A stretch of 64,000 nucleotides of DNA from Heterodera schachtii (GCA_023374025.1 SIJG01000013.1:1482703-1546702), one strand, 5' to 3'; positions 11,396-24,218 are shown, numbered from the stretch's first letter. A program made the numbers and translations. Notes: generated by a model from the sequence alone, not told the origin.

Positions 11396-11810
11396 CAATT
11401 TCCTTTTCTGCTTTGTCTCTCTCTATTGTCTATTTCATTTTCCAATTATTCATTTATTTTCCTTTTACCCTCTCATTTCCAATATTATCGCGCCATTTCT
11501 ATCCATTCACCTCTGCTGCATATGCCATCTATCTCTCTCATTTCCTTTGTGTTTATGCCGTCATAGTCCTCATCCTATCCAAAGTCCAACCCCATTGTGC
11601 CAGTATATAAGTCCACTCAATTTCCCCCTCGGGGGCTGCGAGATGTCTGCGATGGGTCAGTCTGTGCTATTCCTTGCCTTTGGCAATTCTTTCCCAAAAT
11701 AACCAATTGCACTGACCCCCACCCAAAATGCTCTGAGGTTGTTGTTGTCCCAAACTATTCCCGGTTTTGAACATGTAAATATTTTGTTAATGCTTTTCCT
11801 TCAATAAATC
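11396..11810 (+). other. CT-rich tract ending in a poly(A)-signal-like AATAAA
   Basis: A pyrimidine-rich stretch (many TCTCTC and TTTCC blocks) is followed by a GC-richer segment and AATAAA at 11803-11808. It looks like a 3' untranslated region for a plus-strand gene ending upstream, but AATAAA is common in this AT-rich window. The plus frames at 11344-11702 are low-complexity Ser/Leu/Phe readings of the tract, not a convincing protein. Confidence 0.25.
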
Positions 11811-12240
11811 CTTCCATCTTAAAATGGTAATTTGAAATGGCTTAAAGCCTTAATTAAACCCGGGGACACAACAGTAACAACACAAACTACGAGAAAAAAT
11901 AAGCATATAATACTTGTAATATGTTAGAAAAATATAAGAAAACAATTACAATAAATTTAATATTTTATTAATATATTTTTTAATACTTTGTCAGCATGAG
12001 AAGCAAGGGATTCATCGCAAAGAACCATGAGTTAACGAAATAAATATAGAAATTTACGATGTGTTTTTATTAAAACAAATAAAAAATAAAATTTTATTTT
12101 TTAAATAGTGAAATAACACAACTAAATAAATGGGAGCAAAAAATAAAAATTTTAAATGTAATTTGTGACCAAAGAAATATTTTAATATAAAGTTCTGTAT
12201 CATTAGATTGGTAATAAAGAATTAAACGTCTATAAGAAAA

Positions 12241-12600
12241 TCCCGATTTCCTGACCCCGACCGAATTCAGACAAAAAGCCGAAAGTCAAAATTTTCGGAA
12301 TTAGAGTTTTTTTTTAAAAATAAGATTAATAACCGGAAACAAACTCTGAAAGCCATCAATCCTTCACTAAGAAATCATTATGCCGTTTTTGAACCAAAAA
12401 TGCTAAATTCGCAAATTTGGGCTCTCAATTTTTTGGTTGAATTTGGGTCCGGGGTTCGGAATTGGCCGAATGGATACCGGATTCGTAATAAGTGCCCTCA
12501 AAAACGCAAGGAATTTGCATTTATCACAATAAAATTTTCACTGACACATCTTCTACTGACGCATTTTCCACTGACGCATTTTCCGGGCGCCCTACCAAAC
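12241..12600. repeat. GC-richer repeat-like block, class unknown
   Basis: It has relatively GC-rich ends (CCTGACCCCGACCGAATTC near 12251 and TTCCGGGCGCCCTACC near 12581) and a centre reading GGTCCGGGGTTCGGAATTGG. It stands out from the flanks like an old transposon copy. No convincing terminal inverted repeats or target duplications were found. Confidence 0.35.
12541..12585 (+). repeat. Three tandem 15-bp units
   Basis: Units 12541-12555, 12556-12570 and 12571-12585 follow CTGACGCATTTTCCA with few changes, encoding an LTHFP-like repeat if translated. A small minisatellite. Confidence 0.85.
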
Positions 12601-15333
12601 TTAACAATATTAAATGAGAGATATTTCGGTGCGAAAAATACTCAAAAAAATATTTAAATATTTGATTTAAAACGAAAAAATATGCAAAAAATCTAATAGT
12701 CAAAGTAAAAGAAAAAGATATTCTGAAAAAGAATGAAGAAAATTAAATTTAATAAACTGCATAATATTCAAGCAAACGCTAATCAAAATATTATTTTTAA
12801 TCTTCATAAAAGGAAATGAAATCACAGGATTAAAAAATTGGTTGACTGAAACAATAAAAGAGTTAATAAATATTAAAAAAATAATTCAATTTATTATTGG
12901 GTATTTTTTTGAATATTGCCATCGTTACTCAAAAGCAAATAAATTACTCGGAAATTAAATATAAAATCATAGAAACACCGAAACGCCATGACAACCACCT
13001 TCACCAACAAGAAGATAAAAGTTTAAAATTAAATACTTTGTAGCTTGTTAAATATGGAATTATACTCATACAGAATAATTACTTTTTTTCAAGAGAAAAT
13101 GCTTACGTTTTACATTAAATTTAATAAAAAAAACAATTAAATAAAACATTATTATGGAAAATATAAAGTAACAAAAAAATTTATTTTTGTTTCGACAACT
13201 GAAAATTATCGCAATATTTAAACAATTTAATAGAAAAACATTTAATTTGCGAATAATAAATAAATAATGAAATCTAAATTATAATAATTCCTATAAAATT
13301 ACGCAGCAAATCATATATAAAGGAAGTTTCTCGCAAAATTTAAAAGAGGAAAAATAATGTTAAAAATAAGAAAAATGCTAAAATAAAGAATAATTTAAAA
13401 ACCTTAAAAAAATAATAAAATCACAAACTAAGTAATCTAAAAGTTAATAAATGCATAAAAATTATAATTCAATTCATTACTTTTGAAAAATAATGTAATA
13501 TATGAATTTATGAAATTTGTTTGTAAAAAAGTTAAATATATAAACAATTCAAGTATTCCAACAATGAGAAATTTTTATAAAAATTAAATTGGAGGCTAAG
13601 GTGCAGAAATCGTTCAAATAAATGTTTTAGAGCCATATGAACTGCCGGAATTTAGCTGAAAAGACATCAAGAGTTAAAGAAAAATAGAAAATAATTATTA
13701 AGATTTTAAAAAATATAATAAAAATAGCAACTAAACTAAATACGGAGGACAATTTATCAATAATAAACAAAAAATGATAAAAATTGCCGAATTTAGTTAA
13801 TTTACCTTAAGATGCTCAATTCATTAATTTAAACAAGAACATAGCCATTATTTGGATAATGAAAATGTATTGAAAATAATTGTACATATAATAGAAAAGT
13901 AAATAAATTTTTAAAATATTTTATTCAAAAAATTTAAATGAATTAAAATTATTTTAACAAAAACCATATAACAATTTATATATTCTATCAAAAGCAATTT
14001 TTTTAAAAAGTACAAGATGAAAATAGAGAATTCCACATACTTAAATAAAAATCAAATCACTGTGTTCAACAACTCTTGCCTGATTCCCTTTTGAAAAACT
14101 GAAGAATTTATCAAGAAAAGGAAAAAAATAGTAATTTAATTTATAAAGATTTATAAATATTTAATTGTATTATTTATAAATTAAAATGAAAATTTTAAAT
14201 AAGAAACTGTCGGACCGATTATATCAGCTATTTATTAAGAAAAAATATGAGATAAATTTAAGAATAAATAATGAAAGAAAGAAAGCATAAAAATCACAAA
14301 TAATATTACAAGGAAAACGAACTTAATTTTTTTAACCAAATAATTAATAAATAACTTTGGCGATCACTTCCAGATTCTAATAATTTTTATTCCAACTAAA
14401 CCTAAACTATTCATCTAAATTAGATTTAAAATTGATAAATTTTAAAATAAAATTTAAATATATTGATAAAAGAAATCAAAAATAAATATTATGAATGTCG
14501 AAAAATATCAACCAAAAGTCTACTAAATAATTGACTCAGAACATCAAAAAAGTTCAAACAGTTCAGCGAAAAAATATATTTTACTAATTTAAAAAATTCA
14601 TCATCATTTACTTATTTTAAAAACACTATTTAACCTAGATCATTTAATTTTAAATATATTTCTTTAAAAGTAAAATGACAAAATACACTAAAAAATAAAA
14701 AACTTGTGAACAATTAATTCGCTATTTCGCGAATAAAAAATTATAAAATCTATACATGAAATAGAAATAAAAAAAAGTAAAAACCTGTAAAAATAAAATA
14801 AAAAAACAATTAATTCTAAAAAAACAATAAAACCTATAATTTTTTCACCTTTATTAAAATTATTAAATCAATCAAATCAAATAGACAAAAAACTAAAAAA
14901 AATACCAAGAAAATTAGCACCTTATCAATTGTCTTCAGATAATTATAAATTATTTTTTATAACACATGCAATAGAAATTAAATCAAAAATAGATTTACAG
15001 TTCAAAATTAATATTATTCACTTCGAGATCATTTGTATTTAATTTTATTTTTATTATAAAACATATATATAAAATTGGAAAGCCTAATTGAAAAATTTAA
15101 TTATAAAGAAAGAACTATCTTTAAAAGATTTATAACCTAACCCGTTTCCGCTATAAACAAAGAATTTAAATAACATTATTAACTCATTTATTTTTTCATC
15201 AATATAAGTCTCTCGGACAAGAGAATATAATTTCTCCTAAAAATATTTTTATTATATAAAACAAGAATTTACATAACAATGTTTTACTCAATTTAAAAAT
15301 AAAAAAGTAGAGCAAGTAATTTTATTTTATTAT
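12601..15333. other. A-rich desert with sparse islands and repeat copies
   Basis: A repeat-derived start block (TTGCCATCGTTACTC) lies at 12911. An island ORF MTTTFTNKKIKV lies at 12988-13026. Island scraps occur at 13600-13665, 14070-14100 and 15130-15145. The segment 14335-14600 is a diverged copy of 43560-43830 and, in part, 25905-26045. No long gene is present. Confidence 0.45.
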
Positions 15334-15396
15334 ATGGGCCGGCGGTCGTTGACGTACCTTTGCTTCTTCGATAACATCCGTTTGTTTCTGTATTAA
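15334..15396 (+). CDS. Short island ORF (20 codons), or antisense micro-exon
   Basis: On the plus strand an ATG opens MGRRSLTYLCFFDN.. to a TAA. On the minus strand the same island is a splice-bounded 48-base segment (15358-15405): acceptor ..TTTCTTGGATAG, then LSRLIQKQTDVIEEAK, then donor AAG|GTACGT. Both readings are plausible and cannot both be right. Confidence 0.2.
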   Translation: MGRRSLTYLCFFDNIRLFLY

Positions 15397-16042
15397 TCGC
15401 GACAACTATCCAAGAAATAAAAAAATTTATTTATTGAAAAAAACATTTTCATAATATATAAATAATAATTCACTTAAAGGAATTAATATACATTATTAAT
15501 AGTGAAAATATTCATTCAATTAAAAAATATATGAGTATTATTAAATAAAAATTATTTTACCAAAGAATCTTAAACGAGAAACAATCATATAAATTGCATC
15601 AATAAAGGCCTTAATTCAGCGCCGCTCATAAATCGCCTATATATACAACGTTATTTTCGAGACCCTGTCATTTGTCCAATTAATTATTTATAAATAATAA
15701 AAAAATTTTATAAATTATTAACTTTTGATAAAAAAATAGAAAATACAAATCAGTAATAAAACAAGGAGCTTTTAATAAATAAAATTTATCGAATGGAAAA
15801 AGACTAAAAAATTACAATAAAAAGTAAATATATTTTTAAAAAATGAATTTTTCTTATTGTAAAGAGGAGGCAAAACTTATTAAGTACTACTTTCGAAAAA
15901 TAGCTTGTGGAAATATTTATGTTATGACGATTAATTTTGTATCATAGCACATTCAAATTCGGTCAAAAATTATTCGAATAAAATAAAAAAATAACAAATT
16001 GCCTAACATGTATTCCTAATTTAAAACTAATAACCTACTCAA

Positions 16043-16243
16043 ATGATAGTAATTAAGGCATGCTCTCCGTTTTATAAAAAAAAAGAAATCGCCGTGGAGG
16101 GAAAAAAACACAAAGGCGAGGTGAGAAACAAGGCAGGTGATCAAGTTCCATCACAACTCCGCAAGTTAAAAGGGACACAAATTGATATCATAAACTTAAA
16201 TTTTTTTCATTATGGGGAAATTAAGTGGCAGCAAAAACTTTAA
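16043..16243 (+). CDS. Hypothetical small basic protein (66 codons)
   Basis: ATG to TAA, starting MIVIKACSPFYKKKEIAVEG and rich in Lys, Arg and Glu. The coding-like composition (GCC, GTG, GAG, GGC, CTC, CGC codons) runs through most of its length, better than any other frame over this stretch. No signal peptide or membrane segment; no motif recognised. A GAG|GTGAGA donor-like site at 16119-16121 leaves open that only the first part is an exon. Confidence 0.33.
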   Translation: MIVIKACSPFYKKKEIAVEGKKHKGEVRNKAGDQVPSQLRKLKGTQIDIINLNFFHYGEIKWQQKL

Positions 16244-16563
16244 TAATGAATTCAAATTTAATGCTTCAAAATTAATAAATAAAAAGAATAATAAAAAGAA
16301 AAAGCAAAGTACAAGAAACATGAGATTAGTATAAAGTTTCGAATATTTAATTAAATGCAAAAATATAAGAAATAATTTGAATATAATTTAATTTTGGAAA
16401 CAGAATCTATTCGTAAAATTAACCTCAATATCAGTGCAATATACCAAAATAAATTCCATGGACACCAAAAAATGTTTTATTTTTTAAAATTTTTATGTTG
16501 AAATCAAATAAATAAAGGATTTTTTCTAAAATCTCAGTATAAAATAAAGCAATTAATATATTT

Positions 16564-16692
16564 AATAAACTTGAGCCGTTTTGGTTGTACCACTTGAATC
16601 ATTTGTCTGTATTGTCTAATAATAATAATAATTACAAAATAAAAAGAAAATTAACCCATATATCTAAAACAGGATGCCCGCTTTATAGCTAA
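16564..16692 (+). CDS. Short open frame without ATG, possible exon
   Basis: A frame reading NKLEPFWLYHLNHLSVLSN, an Asn run and ISKTGCPLYS-stop occupies a mildly GC-richer patch. ACAG|GATGCC at about 16671 resembles an acceptor. The short ATG frame MTDGHSTQEDT lies downstream at 16778-16813. Coding status is uncertain. Confidence 0.15.
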   Translation, partial: NKLEPFWLYHLNHLSVLSNNNNNYKIKRKLTHISKTGCPLYS

Positions 16693-17103
16693 TAAGATTG
16701 AGGACATTTAATAAAATGGAGATGGTCTATCGATTCTATTTAAAATTAAACTAAAAAATAGGCTATCAGTTCATCAAATGACTGACGGTCATTCAACGCA
16801 AGAAGATACATAATATATTAAAAAATTTAATCTTATAAATTTATATTTAATAATAAATCAAAAATTATTTATTATTTTTTCAATCCAAAAAGGATGCAAA
16901 ATGAGATTTAAATTTTATACAAAGGAAAGCAGCAAGTTTAATATTATTTTTCTTTATGAAATGTTATCAAATTATTTCTTATTGTTTAGTTTTTAATACA
17001 ACTTTAATTATAATTTATAAAATGTGCTTTTTAGAGGAGTAAATAATTTTTTATTATTAGTTATAATAGGCAAGAAATAATTATAAAAAAATATAAATTT
17101 AAA

Positions 17104-17574
17104 TTTGGTTCAACATATTATTATATCTGAACACCGTTTTAGTAATTGTAATATGTTCAAGAAAGTAAATAAAGTTATAGAATTTAAAATTAAAAAATTT
17201 TATGCGATAAATAACTAGCAAAAAGCCATAAAAATACCTAATTAGGCTATGCCTTTTTGATCTATATTGAACAATCGACGGTAAACATGGTACAGATTGA
17301 AGTTTCTATAAAAAAAATAATCCATCAAAAATCTAGTTTTTGTTATTTGGAAAATGCAACTTTACCTATGAAATAAAGCTTCCTTATTAACCATTAATAA
17401 GTCTATGATTTTAATATATTATTAAAGCCTAATACGATTAAATTAGTTAAAATTAATTTTAATTATTTTAAATTTCCTTTGTATGCGCTAATGCATATTT
17501 GAACACATTTTTTAAAATTGCAACAAGAAAATGTATTCTCCATTCATCATAAAAATTTTTTTGTAAGGTGTTGA
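17104..17574 (+). repeat. Long dispersed direct repeat, copy 1 (partner at 63519-64000)
   Basis: Nearly the whole stretch is repeated at the end of the window with roughly nine positions in ten identical by eye. It starts TTGGTTCAACATATTA and carries a near-palindrome (TTCAACATATTA / TAATATGTTCAA) and the block TGCCTTTTTGATCTATATTG. It encodes no protein. GC-richer sequence (ORF-like VLKKFVRTQESW) begins exactly where copy 2 leaves the window. Confidence 0.85.
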
Positions 17575-18689
17575 AGAAATTTGTTCGGACACAAGAAAGC
17601 TGGATTTTTAAATTATATGATAAAAATTGATATTAAAAAATAATATAATTCTTCAATTTAACCAAAAATAATCATTAAATATAAATGATACAAGCATATA
17701 TTCTAAAGTTTAATTGACTAACAAAGACAAGCAAATAATTATTTAAATTAAGTAAAAAAAAATAATGATTATTAAATTCAAAAATAATTGTCATTGTAAT
17801 AGATAAAATATATAAATTAAGTTTTATCAATTATAATTAAATTTAAGCTAAATATACATCTTATAATGAAACATATAAAATTAAAAATCTTTACTTATTA
17901 CGCAAAATAAATCATAGGCCAATAAAAAAGTTAGTAGGTTCAAAAACATGAAGGAGAAAATAATAATAAATAAAATAAAAAATTTTAATTCAATTTATTG
18001 GTAACTTTAGAATTGTTCCCTCGACACACCGAACTACGATCACGAGACTTTGCTTGAAATTAGCTTTAATTTAAAAAGTATAGATAATTAAGAATACAAC
18101 TTTTAAAAATAATATTTTATTTTATAAGGCAATTTTGTTAACAAAAACAACGCAGCAATAATTATGCTAACAATTAAAAACAATCATTTCGAATTAGACT
18201 AAATTAAAAGCAAAATAAGTAAAAAATGATATTTGCACATAACCAAAAAATACACACAATAATGTGTGAAATTAAAACATTTTTGTCTTTTGCTCAATTA
18301 CATTTTGTTCATATTGTTTCTTCTGCTGTTGCTTGTTTCTTCTTATAAATCTGTATAAAATTGGTTTATCTGTTAACAATTACGTGAATCTATTAATTTT
18401 GAAAAAGTTATTGAAGATTACATTAATCATAAAATTATAAAATAAATAATTAACCAGGTCACCAGTCAATTTTCATATAATAACATCTATATACAACTGG
18501 AACCAGAAAAGAAATATTAGATTTCAAGGTAATATGAAAGATTTTTAAAAGAAATTTCTAACAAACACGTAAACTAAATATTGATTAAATAAAATAAAAC
18601 TAGAAAAAATATAATTATTTAAATTATTATTATGAATAATAATTGAGCGAAAGTTTAATAAACAATACGACCAAAATGAAACCAAGTTT
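17575..18689. other. A-rich DNA with island scraps
   Basis: The island at 18010-18056 (CCCTCGACACACCGAACTAC) follows the ATT-GTT-CCC-TCG version of the start block shared with 4811 and 42505. Smaller GC patches lie at 18325-18350 and 18460-18480. No gene is supported. Confidence 0.4.
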
Positions 18690-19000
18690 ACAAAACAATA
18701 GGGCTACAAGTGAAAAGAGAAAAATATAGATTGTAAATGCGAGAAAATGACCCCGTCACAATTGAATCATAATTAAAATATAGCAATTAAAGCAATAAGA
18801 CTTTCCCAAACACATTGATATTTTACTTGACCAGAAAAACATTTAATTGGATATTTGACTCTATCAAATCAAAAAACCAAACAAACGAATTTCATTCAAA
18901 TTGTATAAAATCATAAAAATTTTATTCATATTATGTGCAAAAAAATAAATAATTCGATAATTCATCATGTTTTTGGTTTGAATAAAAAATTACATTAAAT
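18690..19000 (+). repeat. Diverged repeat copy carrying the CGAGAAAATGA motif
   Basis: Similar over several hundred bases to 23305-23640. Shared blocks include GCTACAA, GAGAAAAATATAGATT, CGAGAAAATGA, TTGAATCATAA, GAAAAACATTTAAT and ATTTCATTCAAATTG. The few bases between GATT and the motif differ between copies. Confidence 0.6.
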
Positions 19001-19276
19001 AAACCAAAAGTTCATAAAAAAAATTAGAGACGCCGCCAACGACGAGAGAATATTAATTAAAATAAATTAGATTTAATTTTAATTTTAAAACGAATTTCTC
19101 TCATTGTTGAATGAAAATAAAGAGAATTTTTTAAATTATTAAAAAAAATTAATTTCTTTTGAAAACAAACAAAATTAAGTTGTTAATTTGATTTGAAAAT
19201 AAAACATTCATATTCACTGAAATTTAAATGGGAATTATGCAAAAGTATTTTCTGAATTCATCATAAAATCTATTAA

Positions 19277-19381
19277 TTTTTGCTCTATATAAAAATTACC
19301 TTAAATGAAACCTTCAGCTGTGGAAAAACGTTATTACAGAGACCCTTCTACGTCGAGAAAATAAAGAGAATCAAGAATTAA
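19277..19381 (+). CDS. Island open frame (34 codons); alternative ATG frame inside
   Basis: The frame after a TAA at 19274-19276 reads FLLYIKITLNETFSCGKTLL, then QRPFYVEKIKRIKN-stop. An alternative frame starts with ATG at 19305, MKPSAVEKRYYRDP..SRK-stop (TAA 19362-19364). On the minus strand 19300-19347 is a splice-bounded 48-base piece with donor AAG|GTAATT. Three readings are open, so the island is real but its coding frame is undecided. Confidence 0.2.
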   Translation, partial: FLLYIKITLNETFSCGKTLLQRPFYVEKIKRIKN

Positions 19382-22229
19382 TTTGACACTGAAGAAGCAA
19401 TGGAAAATTAAAAACAAAATTATTATATGAAGTTGAATATAAAGAAAATAAATCCGTAAATTTTCTAGTAATATCAAATCTCTATGCTCTACGCTTATAA
19501 ATGTAAAAAGAAAACAAATGGTTGATTTCTTCTTCTATCTGACTAGTATTATAAAATAGATTATATAAAAACAATCATTTGATGTTACGGTATATTTATT
19601 TAGTTATAAATTGGTCAAAAAAGATTTTTAAAATGAGAAATATGTCCGCAATGTGGAGTTATAAAAATAGTCATGTTAGCGAAAATATAGTGAAATGAAA
19701 CACATTATATAAGCAAGAATCAATATAAATTATTTCTTTAAGATAATAAAAGAGCTTAGAAATAAAATTGTTAACAATAATTACATACCATTGTTCATTG
19801 TTGAATGAAAATAAAAGAATTTTTTTTTATTAATTAAAAATTATTTTCTTTTGAAACTATTTATAAACATATATATGTTAAATTAAAAAAAAAAGTAAAA
19901 AATGGCAATAATTAACTTAAAATTTATTTGAAATAATGATGAAACAATTTTCTAATTAACAAAATAAATTATTTATTCATAACAAATGTTTGGTTTCTTA
20001 TCGACGGGAAACCACCAAAAAGATATGGAGATTGAAGCGCATGATCAACTAAATGATAGAATTTGCAGTATATTTTTATTATAATAAAATAAACAACAAA
20101 TAAATTGCAGTAAAAAAATAAATTAAACAAAAAATAAATTCTTGAATGATATTTGTGATAATAATAATAATAATAAATAGTTTTTCTTAATTTGAATATT
20201 TCTATGTTGAAAAATAGTAAAAGATAAATAAGTAATAAAACAATTTTGAAATAACTCAAGTAAGGTTAACTATTAAAAAGTAAAAATTAAATATCAATTA
20301 AATCAGCCTCAGAGGCAGTTTGAACAGGAAAGTCAAATGATTTATTAATAAATTTTTAATAAATACAAAAACTCTTCAAAAAATTTAATTCGAAGTGTAA
20401 ATCTAAACCGATCATTTAAATAAAGTAAATTATCAAATGAATTATAATTGAAATTGTTTAAATTATGTTTTAAAAAAGTAATCAAATATATTCTTGTTGA
20501 TAATTAATATTAATTGCACGAAAAATAATGTCACTGTGGAGCATTTGAAAATTTTAAAATAAACAAAAAATATTTTTGAAAAATAAATACTAAAAAATTA
20601 CACAATATAAAAATATTTTAATAAAATGGTACTAAAAAATAAATGAAAAAAATAAAATAAATAATTTTTTAAATGATTACCCCAAATATTAAACGAATAG
20701 AACACAGAGGAGCGAGATAAAATTAAATGAAATAATTAATGAATATGACACAAATAAAATGCAATTACTCTAGGTATAATATAAAAAACATATATTCATT
20801 CATTTTTAATTTTAATGAGTATCTACGAAGATCACTTATGCAGGTAATACTGGTTTAACCAAAACTGCCTATGCTAAATGAGTAAACGATCCTCATCAAT
20901 TTCGATCAATCAAACTGTTCATCCAATAACATGCGAAAAAACGTGAGATAAAATAAATGTTTTTATAATTTGTAAAGAAAGAATAAATTAATGTAATAAT
21001 AAGAAAATGAACTTTAAACAATATTTTACACTAAAGTCAAAAAAATTAAATATTATATTTATTTAAGCCTAGTGAAACAGCAACAGCGTGATGTGTAAAA
21101 ACAAAAATTGACTGTCCATCTTAAAACGAATTAAATTTATTTCAAAATTTTACTAAAACAACTCGAGCAGAATCAGAATGCATTAAAATGTGAATAATTT
21201 TAAATAAAAAAAATCCGTGACTATTACAGTCCATTTAATATATCGTCTCGACCTTCGCAATCATAGAACATTATTTTAAAAAAGCTAATATTATAAAAAT
21301 TTTAAATTTTAAATTCTTGTCAACAAATATATTTTGAGTTGAATTTTGAAAAATTTTTCAATCTTTTATTTTTACCTTGAAGAACAGAAAATATATACAT
21401 TTTGGTAGATAATTGCTTAAAATCCTATGTCCATTAAGTATAATAAATGATTATTCTGCATATAAAAAAAATCTATTTACAAATGAAAAATGCTATTTTA
21501 AATCATTTTTATGTTAAAGTAAAGTAAATGATAATTTTTCAAATTGCACAAAAAAAGAAAAATAGCTATAATGGACCAAACATGCTTTCAAGGAAAATGA
21601 GAAAAGATAAAATGATTGATTTTGATTTAAAAGATTGAAAATTTAATTCTATTTTAAATTTTGATTGGAAATTATTGCTTATTTCTGCGTAAAATTTATA
21701 ATATTATATAAGTTATCTATGAAGGTAAAAAATAACTTTAAAAATACATAAGGAAATTAAAGAATCAATTATACACTATAATTAATCGGCTTTCTTCCTT
21801 AGGAAAAAAGTTTAAATTAAAATTTCAGAGATTGAATTAAAGCTAAATTAAGGCGAATTTTCGCTATTAAAAGGCAATCAATTTATGTTATTAAATTCTT
21901 TTCCGCAAGAGATAAAAATATTACTACCAGAAAAAAGTTTGATATTTATTAATAATGAAATAAAAATAAATACTATTATTACAAAACAAAATCTAAGAAG
22001 CTATAGCATATATAAAAAATGCAAAACCTTAAGATGCATAACAATTGCATATCGTTCAGTTCAAAAATTTTTTAATATTTACCTGATAAAAACTGACACT
22101 GGAAATAGTACGATAATTCAAAAATTAATTTAAAATAATAATTACAAAAAATGCTGCACTGCAGGATAAAAGGCAATTAGAGAAAATAAAAATGAATTAA
22201 ATTTTACCTTAAATTGCATATGAAAATTA
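19382..22229. other. A-rich desert with repeats and small islands
   Basis: The block GTTGAATGAAAATAAA recurs at 19098, 19798 and, diverged, 23651. Islands lie at 19630-19700 (ATG frame MRNMSAMWSYKNSH), 20000-20045 (minus-strand reading DHALQSPYLFGGFPS), 20305-20335 (dyad GCCTCAGAGGC), 20820-20935 and 21215-21260 (plus reading IRDYYSPFNISSRPS). None is long enough to call a gene. Confidence 0.4.
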
Positions 22230-22382
22230 ATGATGGATGCTTCGCTTATTGAATTTAAAAAAGCGGAAAGAATAAATAAACTGAATATTAAAGTCAATAT
22301 AAATCCAAATCAATTCTTCCAAATCGTGGAATATTTTGTCGGAAAAATTCTACGCCTCAAAACCATCAAACATTTGAAGTAA
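22230..22382 (+). CDS. Hypothetical small protein (50 codons)
   Basis: Two successive ATGs (22230 and 22233) open MMDASLIEFKKAERINKL, continuing NPNQFFQIVEYFVGKILR and ending in a basic tail before TAA. The frame has an upstream in-frame TGA, and codons such as GTC, TTC, ATC, GTG and CTC are well above local composition. The amphipathic C-terminal half could form a helix. No homologue recognised. This is one of the most gene-like of the short ORFs here. Confidence 0.33.
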   Translation: MMDASLIEFKKAERINKLNIKVNINPNQFFQIVEYFVGKILRLKTIKHLK

Positions 22383-23304
22383 AAATATTAGCGAGAAAAT
22401 ATTTAATGCAAAAACTTACGAAAAATTATAAACTAATTAAATAAAAATCACAGCTAAAAATTTCCGCTAAGCATACAGGCAATTATAGTTCAATAAGTAA
22501 TTCATTACTATGCATTTGTGCGAGGGTAGATATCCTCGTAGCAATTTCAATAAACTAAAAAAATTAAAAAAGTCATTCAGTTTAAAAATAATATAATGAA
22601 ATTATTATTCATATTTAATTTCAAAATACATTTATTTAAAAATGAAAAAAAAAATCATTTTTAGATTCGTCATAAAATAAATTAATTTAGATTAAAGCTC
22701 AAAACTGAGATGAATAAACCGTAAAATATTAAACAAAAAACAACGGACTGATAATAAAAACGCTAATCTGACACAAAATCTTTCCGGTCAAAAATTTTTC
22801 AATTTATTTATATTGATTTGAACAAGCGAAATAAATGAACTCCGAAAATTCCAACGGATAAAACAATAAAAGTCAAAGCGATGTCGCGCGACAAGAAGAT
22901 TAGCGCTGAAAAAAATATTAACGTAATTGAGAGTTAAAAATTAATAAGGAAGGAATAATTGAAAGAAAATAATATACAAAATAATATTCTGTTCTTATCA
23001 TAGAGTATAAAAGTGAATAGGAAATAAAATTTATAATATTGATTTTTTAAAATAAAGATTATAATTAATAAAACGTACCCGTAGTTAAATATTAAATTTT
23101 AATAAACATTAAACTAGATATAATCCATACTATTACAAATGAACAGTAATACGATAACACAAAACATTAATTTAATACTAATCAATTTAATTTAAATAAA
23201 GCTACAAAAAACAAATATATTTAGCAATATTAATTATATATTAGTAAAATATTACTATAATTAAATATATTATAAAAGTTTACCAACATTTGGACTACAA
23301 GATA

Positions 23305-23640
23305 AAGAATTTAACATTTGCGCTACAATAGAAAAAAGAAAAGTATGGATTTAATATCGAGAAAATGAACAAGCCATACTTGAATCATAAATTAAATTAA
23401 AGCAATCTCAGTCCTAATATATCTACTATTTTAGATTATAAAAATATTAAATTATTTTAATAGACCAAAAACATTTAATGAATGAATTGATATTATTTGA
23501 TTTTAGCAAATAAAAAAATAGAAATAAAATTTCATTCAAATTGGAAAAAACACAAAATTTGTCATATTTTATACAAAAACTAATAAAGAATGCACCAAAT
23601 ATAATGGGATTTAAAACTTACGTATTTTTATTTGAAGATG
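23305..23640 (+). repeat. Diverged repeat copy, partner of 18690-19000
   Basis: Carries ATGGATTTAATATCGAGAAAATGA at 23345-23368 in two adjoining blocks, i.e. the seven-codon frame MDLISRK-stop. Shares TTGAATCATAA and ATTTCATTCAAATTG blocks with the first copy. Confidence 0.6.
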
Positions 23641-23896
23641 AATTTATAATTGTTAAATGAAAATAAAAGGAATTTTTAAAATTTTAATCTTTTGAAACTA
23701 TTAATAAACACATATTTAATTAACAAAAACAGTTATTAAATTAAACTTATTGATTTAGATGTTGAAAATAAAACTATAAACAAACAACAACAAAAATTAC
23801 ACTAAAAAATATTTAATATAATTATAAAACTAAAGTAAGAATTACGTCTAGTACGCTTAATATTATAAAAAATAATTTATCAATATAATACAATAG

Positions 23897-23989
23897 AAAG
23901 AAAAAATTGTTGATTTCAGATTCGTAGGCGGTTTAAATCCAGAGCCCAGTGGAAGAGAAGGCTGTCTACGACAATTCAGCGAGAAATAA
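23897..23989 (+). CDS. Island open frame (30 codons), no ATG
   Basis: From a TAG at 23894-23896 the frame reads KEKIVDFRFVGGLNPEPSGR, then EGCLRQFSEK-stop. It is GC-rich throughout and begins with TTGATTTCAG, which could act as a splice acceptor at 23919. It ends in AGCGAGAAATAA, a variant of the recurrent motif. Unknown protein; may be an exon. Confidence 0.25.
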   Translation, partial: KEKIVDFRFVGGLNPEPSGREGCLRQFSEK

Positions 23990-24098
23990 ATTCATTTGAC
24001 TCGCAAAAGGTATTTTAAAATATTAATTAAAGCACTAATATATATTTAAACAATATAAGTATAAAGATTATTTATTAAAAATATTCTTAAAATACTTT

Positions 24099-24218
24099 AT
24101 GACGATAACTTTGGAGAGAGAATGGAGGCGCCTCAGCTGTAGAGGAGGACGAGATGGTGAACTGAGCGAGTTTTTAGCTGTTTACAATAATAATGAAATA
24201 TCAAACATTAAATTATAA
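24099..24218 (+). CDS. Hypothetical short protein (39 codons)
   Basis: An ATG at the island's left edge starts MTITLEREWRRLSCRGGR, then DGELSEFLAV and a TAA. The island (24110-24180) is GC-rich, and two other plus frames are also open (NGGASAVEEDEMVN and DDNFGERMEAPQL), so the choice of frame is not secure. No motif recognised. Confidence 0.25.
   Translation: MTITLEREWRRLSCRGGRDGELSEFLAVYNNNEISNIKL

Noticed and set aside
11344..11702. 115-codon and 88-codon Ser/Leu/Phe/Cys-rich ORFs resembling membrane proteins
   Set aside because: They are readings of a CT-rich low-complexity tract; both frames look alike and neither has coding codon structure.
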